From Sulfuriferula sp. (GTDB taxonomy: Bacteria; Pseudomonadota; Gammaproteobacteria; Burkholderiales; Sulfuriferulaceae): a DNA stretch of 54,303 bases. Made by a program: the position numbers and the translations under genes. The notes below the pieces were generated by a model that was given only the letters and a program-made list of their open reading frames with translations, was not told where the DNA came from and did no database searches. Shown here in pieces: positions 37,491-45,427 of the stretch. Position 1 is the first letter of the stretch. Every line of letters starts with the position of its first letter. Location: positions 1-54,303 of the forward strand of contig JABFSE010000019.1 of assembly GCA_013140765.1 (NCBI GenBank), written 5' to 3'.

Positions 37491-38777
37491 ATGTCAGATT
37501 TATTGAGCGTTAAAAAATTGATACCGCAAGATGTGTTGTTCATCTCAGCGGAAGACGAGGCAGTGTGGGATACCACGGTGGAATTTGCCGCTATCCAGAA
37601 ACAATATGCAGAAAAACTAGCACAAGCCAGCCCGCCATTGCGGCGCAAGAAGTTGTGGGAATTAGCGGTCAGCGTGCATTGCCCTGTGATAGGCACGTGT
37701 TTGAATGTGGATGAGCTCAAAAAACTGGCACGTGGTGCGGGTTTGCATGGGCGCGACAAAATGTCGGATTATGCTTTGCACCACGCGGCAGTGAGTGAAG
37801 CCAAGACGCGCAATCCTTTTTCTGAACGCTTACAAAAGATGTTGGAGCAGAAATATGATTTAGCGATTAAGCGTTTTGCTAAGTTGAAAACAGATACCGA
37901 GATATTGCAACTATGGCGTGAATTTGCGGCGCGAGGCGAAGCGGCGGCTGGGCTGTGGGCGACCATGAGCCATGCGCATATTTCAGCGGCGGCGGCACAG
38001 TTAATATATGAAAATATTCATATGTTGTCGCATCAGTTGGGTACGCAAACGCAGGAAGAACAGCGTTTGCTGGGCACGGCGATAGATGAAGTGGCAAAAC
38101 TACGAGCGCGATTACAGCGCAATAGTGAACGCCACGCTAAAGATTTAGCTGAAAAAGAGCAGGTGTTACGGCTTATGCAGACGCGATTAACGGAGTTGCT
38201 GGCAAAAGAGGTCAGTTTACAGCAAGCAACAGCGCGGATATTGGAGCTGGAATCAGCTCAGGAGCGCATTGCGTTGATAGCGCGTGTGGCAGAGCTAGAG
38301 CGGCAATTGGCTATGCGTGTACAAGCCGCTACGCTGGATAAAAGTACTATTCCTATTGTGCCAATGCCAGCACCTGTCACCACGGTCAGTGATTGTGCGC
38401 AATGCGATGAGAAACAATATGGTCGTTGCGGTGGCTCAGATTTAGCGGGACGTGCTGTGCTGTGTGTGGGTGGTCGTGCCGCACTTTATCCTGAATATCG
38501 GCGTGTGGTCGAAGAATCAGGCGGGCAGTTTTTAACCCATGACGGCGGGCGCGAGGACAGCATACATAGATTGCCCGCACTCTTGGCGAAAGCGGATGTG
38601 GTCGTTTGCCCAGCGGATTGTTTGAGCCACGGTGCTTATTACGCGGTAAAACGCTATTGCAAACGTTACGGCAAGCCGTGTGCGTTGTTGGATAAATCAG
38701 GTGTCAGCACATTCCGCAAAGGCGTGGAAGCGGTGGCTGATGCGCCGCTGGGTGCGGGAATAGTGTCATTTGTTTAA
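37491..38777 (+). CDS. DUF2325 domain protein with coiled coil
   Basis: The 428-aa cytosolic protein has three parts. An N-terminal helical domain (1-200) includes a conserved-looking VHCPVIGTCLNVDELKKLAR stretch. A long coiled coil covers about 205-300 (ERHAKDLAEKEQVLRLMQ). The C-terminal DUF2325 domain spans about 340-428 (VLCVGGRAALYPEYRRVVE, DVVVCPADCLSHGAYYAVKRYCKRYGKP). Cysteines in CAQCDEKQYGRC and in DUF2325 could bind metal or an iron-sulfur cluster. DUF2325 proteins are often found near iron, oxygen or porin genes, but the function is unknown. It has its own leader with a GCCAGCC pair. Confidence 0.85.
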   Translation: MSDLLSVKKLIPQDVLFISAEDEAVWDTTVEFAAIQKQYAEKLAQASPPLRRKKLWELAVSVHCPVIGTCLNVDELKKLARGAGLHGRDKMSDYALHHAAVSEAKTRNPFSERLQKMLEQKYDLAIKRFAKLKTDTEILQLWREFAARGEAAAGLWATMSHAHISAAAAQLIYENIHMLSHQLGTQTQEEQRLLGTAIDEVAKLRARLQRNSERHAKDLAEKEQVLRLMQTRLTELLAKEVSLQQATARILELESAQERIALIARVAELERQLAMRVQAATLDKSTIPIVPMPAPVTTVSDCAQCDEKQYGRCGGSDLAGRAVLCVGGRAALYPEYRRVVEESGGQFLTHDGGREDSIHRLPALLAKADVVVCPADCLSHGAYYAVKRYCKRYGKPCALLDKSGVSTFRKGVEAVADAPLGAGIVSFV

Positions 38778-38787
38778 TTTTTTTATC

Positions 38788-38816
38788 GCCAGCCAGTGCA
38801 TCTTGCCAGCCAGCCG
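38788..38816 (+). promoter_or_regulatory. GCCAGCC repeats upstream of the porin gene
   Basis: GCCAGCCA lies at 38788-38795 and again at 38805-38812, with a third overlapping copy at 38809-38815. The cluster ends 26 nt before the porin start at 38842. It matches the arrangement before the two preceding transcription units. Confidence 0.5.
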
Positions 38817-38841
38817 AATACTTTGTTTTAAGGGGTGATAT

Positions 38842-40134
38842 ATGCAGTCGAATAAACTTAAATTGAGTGTGTTAGCAACGTTGATGGTGTTGTCAGTCAA
38901 CAGCTATGCCGATAACGCGACGCTGGAGCAAAAATTTGAGCAGTTGCAAAAAGAGTTGTTGAGCTTAAAGCAACAAATGGCAGATGAAAAATCCGCCCGT
39001 ACTCAGCAAGTCGCGCAACAAGTGGATAGTGCGGTGAAAGCAGCGGTGGCGGATGCCGTGCCTGCGGGTAGTAATGACACCAGCGTGGGTGGATATGGCG
39101 AGCTTTCATACAGTAATTACAAAGATGGGTCGGTTAAAGATCAAATCGATTTGAATCGCTTTGTGCTGTTCTTCGGGCATAAATTTAATGATAAATTGCG
39201 TATGTATTCAGAGTTTGAGATTGAACACGCTATCGCCAGTGCGGGTGACAAAGGCGAGGCAGAAATTGAGCAGGCGTATATCGAGTATAGCTTATTACCT
39301 AAAGTTAATTTACGCGCGGGTTTGATGTTGATGCCGCTGGGTATTTTGAACGAAAAGCATGAACCACCGACGTATTATGGCGTGTTCCGCAACGAAGTGG
39401 AAACGCGGATTATTCCATCGACCTGGCGTGAGGCGGGCGTGGGGCTGCAAGGCTATTTACTCGATAGTGCACTGGAATATAACGTGGGTATTTCCAGCGG
39501 CTTTGATGCGAGTAAATATGCGGGCAGTGCGGCTTATGGTATTAAAGACATGCACGGTGAAGCCAGCCAAGCAGCGGCGAATAATCTGGCAGTCTATGCG
39601 GGCTTGAATTATCGTCAACCAGGTTGGTTGCTGGGTGGCGGCTTGTTTACGGGTAATACGGGGCAAGACGGCAATGGTGATGTTCCTAATGCTGCATTGA
39701 AAGGCGTGAATGCCCGCTTGACTATCATGGATGTGCATGGACAGTACAATATCGGTGATTTAGCCTTGCAAGCCCTGTACGCACGCGGCATGCTGGGCGA
39801 TACGCAGGCGATTAACAATGCGGCCGGTATCGTGCCAGGTAGTGCATTAGATGCCGCACCTAAGTCGTTCTACGGCTGGTATGGTCAAGCGGCTTATGCG
39901 GTGTGGAAAAAAGACGAAATGCGCCTGACTCCATTTGTGCGTTATGAAAAATATAATACGCAAGCCAGTGTCGATACAGGCTACACGGCGAATCCGCTGA
40001 ACGATGAAACCGTGGCAACGATAGGCGCAAACTTTAATTTGAGCCGCGAAGTGGTGCTGAAAGCGGATTGGCAAAATTACAAGACTGATAACCTGAAAGA
40101 CCGCTTCAATTTGGGCGTGGGCTGGATGTTCTAA
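38842..40134 (+). CDS. Outer-membrane porin (OprP/phosphate-selective porin-like)
   Basis: The 430-aa protein has a signal peptide (LSVLATLMVLSVNSYA), an N-terminal coiled coil (LEQKFEQLQKELLSLKQQM) of the kind that trimerises SLH- or OprP-type porins, and a beta-barrel ending in GVGWMF with terminal Phe. Visible family-like sequences include GYGELSYSNY near the barrel start and EIEQAYIEYSLLP. Substrate is unknown; resemblance is to phosphate-selective porins O/P. A strong hairpin follows the gene. Confidence 0.88.
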   Translation: MQSNKLKLSVLATLMVLSVNSYADNATLEQKFEQLQKELLSLKQQMADEKSARTQQVAQQVDSAVKAAVADAVPAGSNDTSVGGYGELSYSNYKDGSVKDQIDLNRFVLFFGHKFNDKLRMYSEFEIEHAIASAGDKGEAEIEQAYIEYSLLPKVNLRAGLMLMPLGILNEKHEPPTYYGVFRNEVETRIIPSTWREAGVGLQGYLLDSALEYNVGISSGFDASKYAGSAAYGIKDMHGEASQAAANNLAVYAGLNYRQPGWLLGGGLFTGNTGQDGNGDVPNAALKGVNARLTIMDVHGQYNIGDLALQALYARGMLGDTQAINNAAGIVPGSALDAAPKSFYGWYGQAAYAVWKKDEMRLTPFVRYEKYNTQASVDTGYTANPLNDETVATIGANFNLSREVVLKADWQNYKTDNLKDRFNLGVGWMF

Positions 40135-40158
40135 ATGCTGTATTAGCAGAATAGTTGC

Positions 40159-40202
40159 ACGCAAAACGCCATGTTGATTTAGTTTAGCATGGCGTTTTGC
40201 GT
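40159..40202 (+). terminator. Strong hairpin after the porin gene
   Basis: ACGCAAAACGCCATG (40159-40173) and CATGGCGTTTTGCGT (40188-40202) form a perfect 15-bp stem with a 14-nt loop, starting 25 nt after the porin stop. No long T run follows, so it may act as a processing or mRNA-stabilising element, or as a terminator aided by other factors. The segment 40203-40279 before the next gene also holds ATCCGCC/GGCGGAT arms (40230-40260). Confidence 0.7.
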
Positions 40203-40279
40203 ATCGTGCTATGGGTGAGATGCGGTATTATCCGCCATACGCTAGTTTTATAGGGCGGATGCGATACGAATAGGATGCT

Positions 40280-40714
40280 ATGCAGACAGCAGAACAATCA
40301 GCAGAACAATTGATACATGACCGAGGGCAACGTGTTACGCCAGTGCGCACTGCGGTGCTGGGTGTGCTGTTGCAGGCGAGTGGCGCGTTGGCGCACACCG
40401 ATGTATTGGAACGATTGCAAGCGGTGGGCGAATTTGATCGGGTGACAGTTTATCGGGTGCTGGATTGGCTAGTCGCGCAAGGTCTGGTGCATAAAGTGCT
40501 GGGCGCAGGTCGCGCCAGTCGGTTTCAAGCCACAGACGCAGAAACCGCGCATCAGCATGGGCATTTCCAGTGCCGAGCGTGTGGCAAGGTATATTGCTTA
40601 TCTGCCGTCAAGCTGCCGCTGCCGCTTGCACTGCCAGCGAATTTTAAGGCTGAGGCCGTTGAGTTGAATATCAAAGGTGTGTGTGCTGACTGCGCTGAAT
40701 TGCGCGTAGCTTAA
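40280..40714 (+). CDS. Fur-family transcriptional repressor, Zur-like
   Basis: The 144-aa protein has a winged-helix DNA-binding domain (GQRVTPVRTAVLGVLLQ; FDRVTVYRVLDWLVAQGLV), a His-rich regulatory site (TAHQHGHFQC) and two CXXC structural zinc motifs (CRAC, CADC). It sits 111 nt upstream of a COG0523 zinc-type GTPase gene, and two palindromes stand between them. This context favours zinc (Zur) over iron sensing, but sequence alone does not settle it. AGGA is seen before ATG 40280. Confidence 0.85.
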   Translation: MQTAEQSAEQLIHDRGQRVTPVRTAVLGVLLQASGALAHTDVLERLQAVGEFDRVTVYRVLDWLVAQGLVHKVLGAGRASRFQATDAETAHQHGHFQCRACGKVYCLSAVKLPLPLALPANFKAEAVELNIKGVCADCAELRVA

Positions 40715-40736
40715 TCTTTTTTATTTGGTTTGAATG

Positions 40737-40751
40737 TGCAACAAAGTTGCA
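40737..40751. promoter_or_regulatory. Palindrome 1, candidate Zur operator
   Basis: TGCAACAAAGTTGCA: 6-bp arms TGCAAC/GTTGCA with a 3-nt centre, located 75-89 nt before the COG0523 gene start. Its centre is 39 nt from that of palindrome 2. The same TGCAAC...GTTGC core in both sites suggests two binding sites for one dimeric regulator, most simply the adjacent Fur-family protein. Confidence 0.6.
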
Positions 40752-40772
40752 TTGTGGTGGGTTTACGCTATA

Positions 40773-40793
40773 AAATGCAACATTGTTGCGTTT
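40773..40793. promoter_or_regulatory. Palindrome 2, candidate Zur operator
   Basis: A 21-bp near-perfect palindrome (19 of 21 positions symmetrical) with core GCAACATTGTTGC and AAA/TTT ends lies 32-52 nt before the start at 40826. Size and AT-rich ends match the general shape of Fur/Zur operators, though the core differs from the classical enterobacterial Zur box. It probably overlaps the promoter. Confidence 0.65.
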
Positions 40794-40825
40794 GTCTCGC
40801 TAATGTTTGATATTAAGGAAATAAG

Positions 40826-42058
40826 ATGAAAAAATTACCTGTAACGGTTTTATCTGGCTTTTTAGGGGCTGGCAAAACCACTTTGCTTAATCATATTTTG
40901 AATAACCGCGAAGGCAAGCGCGTGGCAGTGATTGTCAATGATATGTCTGAAATCAACATTGACGCGCAGTTGATTCGTGATGGCGGCGCGGACTTATCGC
41001 GTGCTGAAGAAAAGCTGATAGAAATGTCTAACGGTTGTATCTGCTGTACTTTACGTGAGGATTTGCTGCTGGAAATCAATCGCTTGGCGCAAGAAGATCG
41101 CTTTGATTATTTGTTAATCGAGTCAACGGGGATTTCCGAGCCGTTGCCGATTGCAGAGACGTTTACCTTTGCCGATGAGGAAGGGCGCAGTTTGTCCGAT
41201 GTGGCGCGGCTGGATACGATGGTGACGGTGGTCGATGCGTTTAATTTTTTACGTGATTACCAGTCGTCGGATTCTATCGCTGAACGCGGCGAAAGCCTGG
41301 GTGCAGAGGACGAACGCACGGTGGTTGATTTACTGGTTGAGCAGATCGAGTTTTGCGATGTGATTGTGATTAGCAAAGCTGATTTGGTGAGTGAGGCAGA
41401 CTTATCGCAGTTGCAGCAAATTTTACACACGCTCAACCCGCGCGCAAAAATAACGCTGGCTGAGTTCGGTTGCGTACCGCTTAATCAAGTTATGGACACA
41501 GGTTTGTTCGATTTTGAGCTGGCATCACAAGCACCTGGCTGGTTGAAGGAGTTGCGCGGCGAACATGTGCCCGAGAGCGAAGAATACGGCATTACCAGCT
41601 TTGTTTATCGTGATCGCCGTCCGTTGCATCCGCAACGATTTTGGGATTTAGTGCATAGCGAATGGCAAGGCGTGCTGCGTTCTAAAGGCTATTTTTGGTT
41701 AGCGAGTCGCTACGATTTTGCGGGCAATTGGGCGCAAGCGGGTGGCGCGTGTCGTTATGGCGCGGCTGGTTTTTGGTGGGCGGCTGTCGATACCGAACAA
41801 TGGCCAGACGACCCAGAATATCTCGCCGCGATTAAAGCGCATTGGCATGATGAGCATGGCGATAGACGGCAAGAGCTGGTGTTTATTGGTATGGAGATGG
41901 ATGAAACAGAAATCCGCGCCAACCTCGATAAGTGTTTGCTGACCGATAGCGAAATGCAGTTGGGTAGCACGGCTTGGGCTGGTTTTGCTGATCCGTTTCC
42001 AGTGTGGGGTGAGGCGGCTGTTGAAGACGAAGTGACGGTGTTGGATGCTGTCAGCTAA
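40826..42058 (+). CDS. COG0523-family GTPase (zinc metallochaperone type)
   Basis: This 410-aa CobW/ZigA-like G3E GTPase is thought to deliver zinc under shortage. Walker A is [16 protein letters not shown], the metal site CXCC is [12 protein letters not shown], Walker B region [12 protein letters not shown], and the guanine motif SKADL. The C-terminal CobW_C domain includes [10 protein letters not shown]. The Fur-family gene upstream and the palindromes point to Zur-type control. Possible alternative roles of COG0523 members (nitrile hydratase or cobalamin) are less likely as no such genes are nearby. Confidence 0.9.
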   Translation: MKKLPVTVLSGFLGAGKTTLLNHILNNREGKRVAVIVNDMSEINIDAQLIRDGGADLSRAEEKLIEMSNGCICCTLREDLLLEINRLAQEDRFDYLLIESTGISEPLPIAETFTFADEEGRSLSDVARLDTMVTVVDAFNFLRDYQSSDSIAERGESLGAEDERTVVDLLVEQIEFCDVIVISKADLVSEADLSQLQQILHTLNPRAKITLAEFGCVPLNQVMDTGLFDFELASQAPGWLKELRGEHVPESEEYGITSFVYRDRRPLHPQRFWDLVHSEWQGVLRSKGYFWLASRYDFAGNWAQAGGACRYGAAGFWWAAVDTEQWPDDPEYLAAIKAHWHDEHGDRRQELVFIGMEMDETEIRANLDKCLLTDSEMQLGSTAWAGFADPFPVWGEAAVEDEVTVLDAVS

Positions 42059-42140
42059 GGTACACAGGCTGTGCTCTAGCAACTATCACGTGGTTGTGTA
42101 AAATAGGCTATGTTAGTCATGGTTCGATTGGAGATATTTT

Positions 42141-42431
42141 ATGCGTCCTTCTTTAGCTTTACACGGTCATCGTGATGCTGTTCGTGCTATCGCGCTAAGT
42201 CACCGCGTTAAGAACGTTCGCGTGTTTGGTTCGGTGCTTCGTGGTGACGACATCGAAGGTAGTGACCTCGATTTATTGGTGGAGCCAACGTCAGCGACCA
42301 CACTAATGGACATTGCTAAAATTCAATATGAAATTGCCTAGTTACTTAGCGTAAATGTTGATGTGCTGACACCTAAAGCATTACCTGACAAATTTCGTGA
42401 CCAGGTGATGAATGAGGCGGAGTTGGTGTGA
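42141..42431 (+). pseudogene. MNT-type nucleotidyltransferase antitoxin, interrupted by TAG
   Basis: The frame begins at ATG 42141 (GGAG upstream) and encodes a minimal nucleotidyltransferase with intact GSX10DXD motif (FGSVLRGDDIEGSDLDLLVE). A TAG at 42339-42341 stops it after 66 residues (KIQYEIA). Reading on in the same frame gives another 29 residues typical of the family C-terminus (LLSVNVDVLTPKALPDKF) to TGA at 42429-42431. That TGA overlaps the GTG start of the HEPN gene (GTGA at 42428-42431), so the gene once ended there. A single CAG- or GAG-to-TAG change explains the break. The 66-aa product may or may not keep activity. Confidence 0.85.
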
Positions 42432-42700
42432 GTAAAGCGGATATTTTGCGTATTCCTGATTACTTACAGCATATTGTGAATGCTATAGAGCGCATTCATC
42501 GTTATGTAGAAGATATGGTCGAAGTGGTTTTTCTCGTGGATGAAAAAACACAAGATGCGGTTATTAGGAACTTTGAAATTATTGGCGAAGCATCGCATAA
42601 CATTGAACATTACCACGCGGCATATGCTGCGGAGCACTCAGAAATACCTTGGGCGATTATGTACACCATGCGTAATCGTGTGGCGCATGACCTTGTGTAG
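42428..42700 (+). pseudogene. HEPN-type toxin (HepT/DUF86), C-terminally truncated
   Basis: GTG 42428 starts a 90-aa HEPN protein matching the DUF86 family (DILRIPDYLQHIVNAIERIHRYVED, then NFEIIGEASHNI and a final MRNRVAHDLV). The R-X4-H catalytic motif RNRVAH is reached, but the usual HXYF-type tail and the last helix (about 20-25 residues) are missing because of TAG at 42698-42700. Loss of the tail probably kills or weakens the RNase. Together with the broken partner this is a decayed HEPN-MNT pair. Confidence 0.8.
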
Positions 42701-42780
42701 TTGATTTATGTCAGTAATAATAGTACGTCATCGTCAGATATGATGGCGGAAAAATAATCAACTAACATGAGGAGAGTGAC

Positions 42781-43359
42781 ATGCGTAAATTGAGTTTGTT
42801 AAGCGGTCTGATTGCGGTATTGTTGGCTGTTCCTGCGCACGCGCAGTGGCAGTTGGATAATGCGCATTCGAATTTGAATTTTATTAGCGTTAAGAAAAAC
42901 AGCATTGCCGAGGTGCATCAGTTCAAGCAGCTTACTGGCGAGGTGAGTGATGCGGGGATGATACATTTGGTGATAAATTTAGCCAGTGTGGATACGCAAA
43001 TTGATATACGTAATGAGCGTATGAAAACCATGCTGTTTGAAATAGTACAGTTCCCTACAGCGGTGTTTGAGGGGCAGATAGATATGAGTAAAATCAATGC
43101 GCTGGCAGTGGGTGCGACGCTGGATATGCCTGTGTCTGGCAAGTTGACGTTACATGGTAAATCGCAGGATGTTAAAGCCATGCTGCATATTACCAAGCTG
43201 ATGGATAACCAGTTGCAGGCAGTCACTAAAATGCCGATTATCCTGAATGCCGATTTATATGATTTGGTTGGCGGCATAGAGAAGCTGCGTGAGGCGGCTA
43301 ATTTACCTGTGATTGCGACCAGCGTGCCCGTGACGTTTGATTTGACGTTTAAGCCTTAG
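42781..43359 (+). CDS. YceI-family periplasmic protein
   Basis: This 192-aa exported lipocalin-like protein has a signal peptide (LSLLSGLIAVLLAVPAHA). The YceI fold features are WQLDNAHSNLNFISVKK, INLASVDTQIDIRNERMK and the final PVTFDLTF strand. YceI proteins bind isoprenoid-type lipids such as polyprenols or quinones in the periplasm; the ligand is not known here. ATG is preceded by GAGGAG. It is probably monocistronic, since 127 nt with no clear terminator separate it from the receptor gene. Confidence 0.92.
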   Translation: MRKLSLLSGLIAVLLAVPAHAQWQLDNAHSNLNFISVKKNSIAEVHQFKQLTGEVSDAGMIHLVINLASVDTQIDIRNERMKTMLFEIVQFPTAVFEGQIDMSKINALAVGATLDMPVSGKLTLHGKSQDVKAMLHITKLMDNQLQAVTKMPIILNADLYDLVGGIEKLREAANLPVIATSVPVTFDLTFKP

Positions 43360-43486
43360 TTTTTAGAAAAATTTGCGCGGTTTTAGACGGTGTAAGACTT
43401 TTATTTATGTAGTGTTCAGCCTACATACGTTTTGCTTACGCCGTTGTACACTAAACAATACAAACTAAAATCAGGGATGATGAAGT

Positions 43487-45427
43487 ATGGCGACGCTGAC
43501 TAGCCAGTACTATTGCTGTTTCGTGATTACAGGCACGTTGTTGATGGCGCATGATGTTTATGCGTTAGATGATGTGAGTGAGTCGGCCTTTCTACAAGAT
43601 TTTCCTGTGGTGTTAAGTGCATCCCGCATGTCGCAACCGTTGGCTGAAGCACCGAATGCAATGACTGTTATCGACCGTGCGATGATCGTTGCTTCTGGTT
43701 TTCGTACTATTCCTGATTTATTCCGCATGGTGCCTGGCATGTATGTCAGTGCTTTTTCGGGTAACCGTCCTATTGTTTCTTATCATGGCACGACTGACGA
43801 TTCTGCGCGGCGTATGCAGGTGTTGGTGGATGGGCGTTCGGTATTTATGCCGCCGTTAGGCGCGGTAGCGTGGGAAGATTTGCCATTGCAAATTGACGAT
43901 ATAGAGCGCATAGAGGTGATACGCGGACCTGCGGCGGCTACTTTTGGCGGCAATTCTACGCAAGGTGTGATTAACATTATTACCCGTGATGCAGGTGCGT
44001 ATTCAGGTTATAAAGCGAGTGCGACTAAGGGGAATGGTGGTGTCGCGGATGCGTCATTCAGCTTTGGTAAGCGTAGTGAAAAGCTGGATTATCGTTTGAG
44101 CCTAGGCTATCGTCATGACGATGGTTATGCGGCGAATCAATATGACATCAATAACGATGGCTATAAAACGCGTTTGTTGAATTTACGCGCAAATTATCGC
44201 CCTAATGATGTTGATAATCTTGATTTTCAGGTTGGTTACAACGAAGGTACGCGGGGCGATGGGACGAATAATGGCAGTCCGAATACGCCGCATGATAAGC
44301 ATAATCATGAATACTTTACCCAGCTGACCTGGTTGCGTAGCTTGGATAATGGTAATGAGCTGAAATTACAGTATTACCATATTTATCAGAATGTGCTCAA
44401 TACGTTGGAGCCTTACCAGCCGTTGAGCGACAATTACACCAATACTCGTGACGATATTGAATTACAGCACACCGTGCATACGTCGTTGACTAATAGGCTG
44501 GTGTGGGGTGGCTCGCTACGGCGTGATTGGACGCATGCGCCGAATAAGTTTTCTGGTGACCAAACGGTCATGCAGGGCACATTATTTGCGAATGATGAAT
44601 GGCGTATTACGCCTAAATGGCTGCTGAATACGGGGGCGATGCTAGAAGACGGCAGTATTGGTACGCTTAATTTATCGCCGCGCATTGCGTTGATTTATAA
44701 GCTCACGCCTCAGCAGTCATTCCGCATTGGGGTTTCTAAGGCGTATCGTAATCCCTCTGTTTATGAGGAACGTAGCAATTATCAATTTGGCCCGCCTGTT
44801 AATTACACATTTTATTTGTCCACAGGTGGCTTGCGTCCTGAAATGATCGTGTCGCGTGAAGTGGGTTATTTGGGTGATTTCCCCAAATACGGCTGGACGA
44901 TAGATGCGCGTTTGTATCAGGATACGATTAAAGATGTGATTTATGAAACCGATGATGCGGGCGGTGTGCCTAAAGATTTCAAAAACCTGTTCGATGCCAG
45001 CCATCACGGACTAGAGCTAACCAGCAAGCATCGCTGGGGTGAGGCTAGTTGGTTGATGGTGAATTACACTTTTCAAACCATGCACAGCAATGTGCAATTA
45101 CCTTATGCTGGGAGTTACAGTGACACCATGCCTAAACAGATGGTGAGTGCGTTGTACGCAACTAAAATCGCTAATAACATTGATTTTAGTTTAGGTTATT
45201 ATCAGCAGGGAGCGATGGCGGTGATAGACCAAGGTACTAAGGACAGGCAGCCGTTTACGCGGCGAGTGGATATACGCGTTGCGAAACAGTTCAAAATAGA
45301 TAATGCAGGTCATCACGCTGAGGTAGCATTGGTAGTGCAGGGTTTATCAGGTGCGGGTTATAACGACTATATTATTCAGAATCAATTTAATCGCCGTGCT
45401 TTTATTACGACCTCAGTGGCTTTTTAA
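43487..45427 (+). CDS. TonB-dependent outer-membrane receptor
   Basis: The 646-aa receptor has an N-terminal signal segment ending near MAHDVYA, then a TonB-box-like FPVVLSASRMSQ. A plug domain covers about 50-165 (MTVIDRAMIVASGFRTIPDLF; VLVDGRSVF; IERIEVIRGPAAATFGGNSTQGVINIIT), and a 22-strand barrel ends in FITTSVAF. It is of the BtuB/CirA-like short type; substrate unknown. There is no Fur-like site before it. It overlaps the following binding-protein frame, and the diguanylate cyclase follows, an arrangement discussed in the findings. Confidence 0.92.
   Translation: MATLTSQYYCCFVITGTLLMAHDVYALDDVSESAFLQDFPVVLSASRMSQPLAEAPNAMTVIDRAMIVASGFRTIPDLFRMVPGMYVSAFSGNRPIVSYHGTTDDSARRMQVLVDGRSVFMPPLGAVAWEDLPLQIDDIERIEVIRGPAAATFGGNSTQGVINIITRDAGAYSGYKASATKGNGGVADASFSFGKRSEKLDYRLSLGYRHDDGYAANQYDINNDGYKTRLLNLRANYRPNDVDNLDFQVGYNEGTRGDGTNNGSPNTPHDKHNHEYFTQLTWLRSLDNGNELKLQYYHIYQNVLNTLEPYQPLSDNYTNTRDDIELQHTVHTSLTNRLVWGGSLRRDWTHAPNKFSGDQTVMQGTLFANDEWRITPKWLLNTGAMLEDGSIGTLNLSPRIALIYKLTPQQSFRIGVSKAYRNPSVYEERSNYQFGPPVNYTFYLSTGGLRPEMIVSREVGYLGDFPKYGWTIDARLYQDTIKDVIYETDDAGGVPKDFKNLFDASHHGLELTSKHRWGEASWLMVNYTFQTMHSNVQLPYAGSYSDTMPKQMVSALYATKIANNIDFSLGYYQQGAMAVIDQGTKDRQPFTRRVDIRVAKQFKIDNAGHHAEVALVVQGLSGAGYNDYIIQNQFNRRAFITTSVAF

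Noticed and set aside
39555-39575. GCCAGCC copies inside coding regions (e.g. the porin gene and 45661)
   Set aside because: They are single or explained by Ala/Ser codons; only the paired leader copies are considered a signal.
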